Of a DNA stretch of 15,812 bases, positions 13,072 through 15,812 are shown one piece after another. Each line of letters starts with the position of its first letter. The first letter of the stretch is position 1. Source of the stretch: Chloroflexota bacterium (GTDB taxonomy: Bacteria > Chloroflexota > Dehalococcoidia > SM23-28-2 > RBG-16-64-32). Below the pieces are notes generated by a model. That model was not told where the DNA came from. It worked only from the letters and a program-made list of their open reading frames with translations, and did no database searches. The stretch is taken from NCBI GenBank assembly GCA_005882715.1, contig VBEI01000058.1, forward strand, positions 2,389 through 18,200. Direction: 5' to 3'. The translations under genes and the position numbers were made by a program.

Positions 13072-14430
13072 GTGGACATCAAGGGCGTCGCCCATCTGAT
13101 CGACAAGAACCATCTGCGCACCGTCAAGATCGGCGGCGGCGACCTCGATGGCGTCTATCGTGGCAAGCGGGTGAGCGCGGAGCACTTCCTGTCAGCGGCA
13201 GAGGGCGAAGGTTTTCCGCAGTGCGATGTCATTTTCGGCTGGGATATCCAGGACGAGGTGATCGGCTCGCTGCCCTTCTCGAACTGGGAGGCCGGCTTCG
13301 GCGATATCGTTATGAGGCCGGACCTGAGCACCTTTGCCGCCGTCCCGTGGGAAGAAGGCTGCGCCAGCGTCATCTGCGATTTCTACGCGGAGAATGGCGA
13401 CCCCCTCGCCTTGGCGCCGCGTCACGTATTGCGGCGCGTCGCCGAGCAGGCGCGGACGGCTGGCTACGTCGCGAATATGGCCGCCGAACTCGAGGTGCGA
13501 TTCTTTCGCGAGGACCAGGAGAGCCTGCGCGAGAAGGATTATTCAAACCTTCGCCCGCTGAACCCCGGACTGAACTGCTACAGCATCCATCACGCCTCGA
13601 TCGACGAGCCGCTGATCGGTCGCATCTGTCAGATGCTCAACGCCTATGGCATCGAAGTGGAAGCGTACAACCGGGAGCACGGCGCGGGCATGTACGAGAT
13701 CAACATCCACTACACAGACGCTTTGCGCGCCGCCGACCAGACGATGCTGTATAAAAGCGCAACCAAGGAGATCGCTGGCCAGATGGGCGCCACGCCGACG
13801 TTCATGGCCAAGTACGCCGACGATCTCGACGGCTGCGGTGGCCACATCCACCAGAGTTTGTGGTCGCTAGACGGCGCGACGAATGTGTTCTGGGGCGAAG
13901 ACGACGGACACCACGTCTCGAGCCTGATGCGGCACTATGTCGGCGGCGTCCTCGCTACCCTTCCGGACTTCATGTTGATGTACGCTCCCAACGTGAACTC
14001 GTACAAGCGGTACGTGGCCCGCACCTGGGCGCCCACGAACCTCACCTGGGGAGTCGACAACCGCACGGCGGCGCTGCGGGCCATCGTCAGCAGCCCGGGT
14101 GCCATACGCATCGAGAACCGCGCGCCCGGCGCCGACCTCAATCCGTACCTCGCGTTCGCGGCCACGCTGGCGGGAGGTCTGCACGGCCTCGAGAAGCAGC
14201 TCGAACCGCCGCCGATGGTGCGTGGAAGCGCCTACAAGGCACTCGATGCCGCGCCCCTGCCTAACTCGCTCCCGCAGGCGCTCGAGACGTTCCGTTCGAG
14301 CGAGCTTGCGCGCCGCTGGTTCGGCGACGAGTTCTGCAACCAATACCTCGCCTTCCGTGAGTGGGAAGTGGAAAAGCACCGCCGGGCGGTTACGGACTGG
14401 GAGCGCCGCCGCTATTTCGAGATGGTCTGA
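13072..14430 (+). CDS. Glutamine synthetase family protein (GlnA/PuuA-like ligase)
   Basis: The product is 452 aa, a type I-like glutamine synthetase fold. ATP/metal and substrate residues are in place: E139 and E141 in AELEVRFF, E209 in YEIN, H258 and H260 in GGHIHQS, the NVNSYKR loop (307-313), R331 (DNR) and E348/R350 in IENR. There is no adenylylation tyrosine motif of classical GlnA, and the length and style (YNREHGAGMYEIN, GATPTFMAKYADDLDGCGGHIH) resemble gamma-glutamylpolyamine or other gamma-glutamylamide synthetases. It may therefore ligate glutamate to an amine rather than ammonia; this is inference. The GTG start has GGGAGG (13058-13063) eight bases upstream. Its neighbours are an ADH (divergent) and an SDR (downstream), in keeping with amine or amino-alcohol catabolism. 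Confidence 0.88.
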   Translation: MDIKGVAHLIDKNHLRTVKIGGGDLDGVYRGKRVSAEHFLSAAEGEGFPQCDVIFGWDIQDEVIGSLPFSNWEAGFGDIVMRPDLSTFAAVPWEEGCASVICDFYAENGDPLALAPRHVLRRVAEQARTAGYVANMAAELEVRFFREDQESLREKDYSNLRPLNPGLNCYSIHHASIDEPLIGRICQMLNAYGIEVEAYNREHGAGMYEINIHYTDALRAADQTMLYKSATKEIAGQMGATPTFMAKYADDLDGCGGHIHQSLWSLDGATNVFWGEDDGHHVSSLMRHYVGGVLATLPDFMLMYAPNVNSYKRYVARTWAPTNLTWGVDNRTAALRAIVSSPGAIRIENRAPGADLNPYLAFAATLAGGLHGLEKQLEPPPMVRGSAYKALDAAPLPNSLPQALETFRSSELARRWFGDEFCNQYLAFREWEVEKHRRAVTDWERRRYFEMV

Positions 14431-14442
14431 CGGGAGTGAAGA

Positions 14443-14463
14443 GAAATGAGAAATGGGAAATGA
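14443..14463 (+). repeat. Three tandem GAAATGR heptamers
   Basis: GAAATGA, GAAATGG and GAAATGA lie end to end just after the glutamine synthetase stop codon. This is purine-rich and probably a slippage product. Confidence 0.5.
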
Positions 14464-14478
14464 GGATCTAAATCGTAT

Positions 14479-14516
14479 GACTGCGAGCGGTCAGCTAATT
14501 TTCTCCTTTCGCAGTC
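14479..14516 (+). promoter_or_regulatory. Hairpin 12 bases before the SDR start
   Basis: GACTGCGA (14479-14486) and TCGCAGTC (14509-14516) are perfect 8-bp arms around a 22-base loop containing AATTTTCTCC. It could act as a transcription attenuator between the two genes or affect translation of the SDR, which lacks a clear ribosome site. Confidence 0.35.
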
Positions 14517-14528
14517 GGCTGGGCGCCT

Positions 14529-15293
14529 GTGCGCCTCCAAGGTAAGACCGCCTTCATCACTGGCGCCGGCAGCGGGATGGGCCGTCTCGCCGCACAGTTG
14601 TTCGCCCGCGAAGGGGCAGAGATCGTCGCCATTGACATCACAGAAGGGCCGCTCAAAGAGACTGTCTCTTCGGTTGAAGTGGAGGGCGGGTCCATCATCG
14701 GCGTGCCTGCCGACATCACGGTTTCGGAAAGTGTGCGCGAGGCGGTCCGGGCCGGCGTTCGGGCCTTCGGGAAGCTAAACGTCCTCTACAACAACGCGGG
14801 CATCTTCCCGGACGACGATACGTCCGTCGTCGAGACCGACGAGAGCGTCTTCCAGCGCGTGATCGACGTCAACTTGAAGGGCGTCTTTCTCTGCTGCAAG
14901 TACGGGATCCCGGAGCTGATCAAAGCGGGCGGCGGCTCCGTGATCAATATCGCCTCCTTCGTCGCGCTCATGGGCTGCACCGTCCCTCAGGACGCGTACA
15001 CAGCCAGCAAGGGCGGCGTGCTCTCGCTCACGCGCTCGCTCGCTGTTCAGTACGGACGCCAGGGAGTTCGCGCCAACGCGATCTGCCCAGGCCCAATCCT
15101 CACGCCGATGCTTGAGTCGCTCTTTCCGAGCGAGGAAGAGCGGCTGAAGCGCCTGAACCGGATACCGCTCGGGCGTTTCGGCAGGACGGAAGACATCGTC
15201 TACGCAGGCATCTACCTCTCATCCGACGAGTCTTCGTGGACAACAGGCACGACTTTCGTGATCGACGGCGGGATCACCGTCAATTATTTCTGA
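14529..15293 (+). CDS. Short-chain dehydrogenase/reductase (SDR)
   Basis: The product is a 254-aa classical SDR. The cofactor motif is TGAGSGMG (11-18), with D36 at the end of the second strand favouring NAD over NADP. NNAG is at 88-91 and N115 in the fourth helix. The catalytic triad is S143 (NIASF), Y157 and K161 (YTASK). PGPI (187-190) and the closing GTTFVIDGG (240-248) are standard. The substrate cannot be deduced; 3-oxoacyl, sugar and secondary-alcohol enzymes share this layout. The GTG start gives the normal N-terminus (RLQGKTAFITGAG), but no ribosome site precedes it. It follows the glutamine synthetase-like gene by 98 bases and ends 4 bases from the convergent esterase. Confidence 0.9.
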   Translation: MRLQGKTAFITGAGSGMGRLAAQLFAREGAEIVAIDITEGPLKETVSSVEVEGGSIIGVPADITVSESVREAVRAGVRAFGKLNVLYNNAGIFPDDDTSVVETDESVFQRVIDVNLKGVFLCCKYGIPELIKAGGGSVINIASFVALMGCTVPQDAYTASKGGVLSLTRSLAVQYGRQGVRANAICPGPILTPMLESLFPSEEERLKRLNRIPLGRFGRTEDIVYAGIYLSSDESSWTTGTTFVIDGGITVNYF

Positions 15294-15297
15294 CGCT

Positions 15298-15812
15298 TCA
15301 GGAAGCCGTTACCGCTGCCCCGAGACGCTGCTGCACCCATTCACCGATGCGGTCGATCGCTTGCTGGCCTTCGGGGAGCATGGCCGCGAAGAAGTGCCAG
15401 ACGTGGATCATCTCCGGCCAGACCTCAAGAGTTACGTCCACGCCGGCGGCCTCTGCCCGCTCCGCCAGGCGCTGCGAGTCGTCCAATAGGACCTCGTTCT
15501 CGCCCACCTGGATAAGGAGAGGCGGAAGGCCCGAGAGGCCGGCGTAGATCGGAGAGGCGAGCGGAGCAGTCGGGTCGGCGTCGCCCAGGTAGGCGTCCCG
15601 CACGCGCGTGATACCCTCGTTCGTGATCATCGGGTCTGCCTTTGTCTTCGTTCTGAGGGACTCTCCGGTGAGAGCCAGGTCCGTCCACGGCGATATGCAT
15701 ACGGCAGCCCCGGGCAGCGGCTTACCGTCCTCCTTTAAAGCCACGAGAGTCGCTGCTGTCAGTCCGCCCCCGGCAGAATCGCCGCCGATGACAATCTGCG
15801 CGGGATCGACGC
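15298..15812 (-). CDS. HSL-family alpha/beta hydrolase (esterase), 5' end cut by the window
   Basis: The frame runs off the right edge, so the N-terminal half, with the HGGG oxyanion motif, is not visible. The first visible residues read VDPAQIVIGGDSAGGG; GDSAGG is the nucleophile elbow of the hormone-sensitive-lipase (bacterial family IV) group. SPWTDL and the following DPMIT stretch are typical. The acid position in QVGENEVLLDD is a Glu where many relatives have Asp. The catalytic His is in MIHVWHFF. A substrate such as a short-chain ester or lactone is likely. It is convergent with the SDR, with only 4 bases between the stop codons. Confidence 0.88.
   Translation of the reverse strand, partial: VDPAQIVIGGDSAGGGLTAATLVALKEDGKPLPGAAVCISPWTDLALTGESLRTKTKADPMITNEGITRVRDAYLGDADPTAPLASPIYAGLSGLPPLLIQVGENEVLLDDSQRLAERAEAAGVDVTLEVWPEMIHVWHFFAAMLPEGQQAIDRIGEWVQQRLGAAVTAS

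Noticed and set aside
13867..14379. 170-codon minus-strand frame opposite the glutamine synthetase-like gene
   Set aside because: It is a shadow of the real gene, with Arg/Val-rich, non-protein-like composition.
1..15812. CRISPR array, transposase, integrase or rRNA
   Set aside because: I saw no repeat-spacer pattern, transposase or recombinase motif, or rRNA-like segment anywhere in the window.

Overview
The window looks like chromosomal DNA from a GC-rich, free-living bacterium. A Chloroflexota-type lineage (Dehalococcoidia- or SAR202-like) is my best guess. It rests on a cupredoxin with dockerin-like repeats, a Tat-exported lipoprotein transporter component, frequent GTG/TTG starts and a TadG-like protein. 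No rRNA or other phylogenetic marker is present, so this is inference only.

Layout. (1) 1-2382, plus strand: a leader with several possible RNA hairpins, a TadG-like secreted protein with a beta-rich C-terminus, and a small exported protein of unknown function. (2) 2383-2946: non-coding, with dyads, a 17-bp near-palindrome and a 15-bp tandem repeat. (3) 2947-5101, minus strand: sucC (succinate-CoA ligase beta subunit, with no sucD next to it) and two paralogous lipoproteins whose four C-terminal cysteines have identical spacing. (4) 5419-5970, minus: a glycine-zipper membrane protein. (5) 6145-9071, minus: an operon of a Tat-lipoprotein family-5 solute-binding protein, a PPOX-type flavin/F420 oxidoreductase and an alpha/beta hydrolase, driven by a very good sigma70-type promoter. 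(6) 9182-11802: an intact tRNA-Ser(UGA) and, 2529 bp away in the same orientation, a copy of its 3' two-thirds. This is the geometry left by integration into a tRNA 3' end. The segment between holds GTTTGC repeats, a small membrane ORF, three tiny tightly packed genes (44, 91 and 83 aa) and a copper-binding cupredoxin-dockerin protein. I see no integrase. (7) 11863-15812: a zinc alcohol dehydrogenase (minus) divergent from a glutamine synthetase-family ligase and an SDR oxidoreductase (plus), then a convergent, window-truncated HSL-family esterase.

How the genes may work together. Region 5 pairs uptake of a peptide-like or other solute with a hydrolase and an oxidoreductase. Region 7 collects ADH, gamma-glutamyl ligase-like, SDR and esterase genes typical of scavenging of amines, alcohols and esters. 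The most unusual part is the tRNA-bounded 2.5-kb cassette with its run of tiny unrecognised genes, followed by the twin lipoproteins and the SucC with an altered glycine loop.
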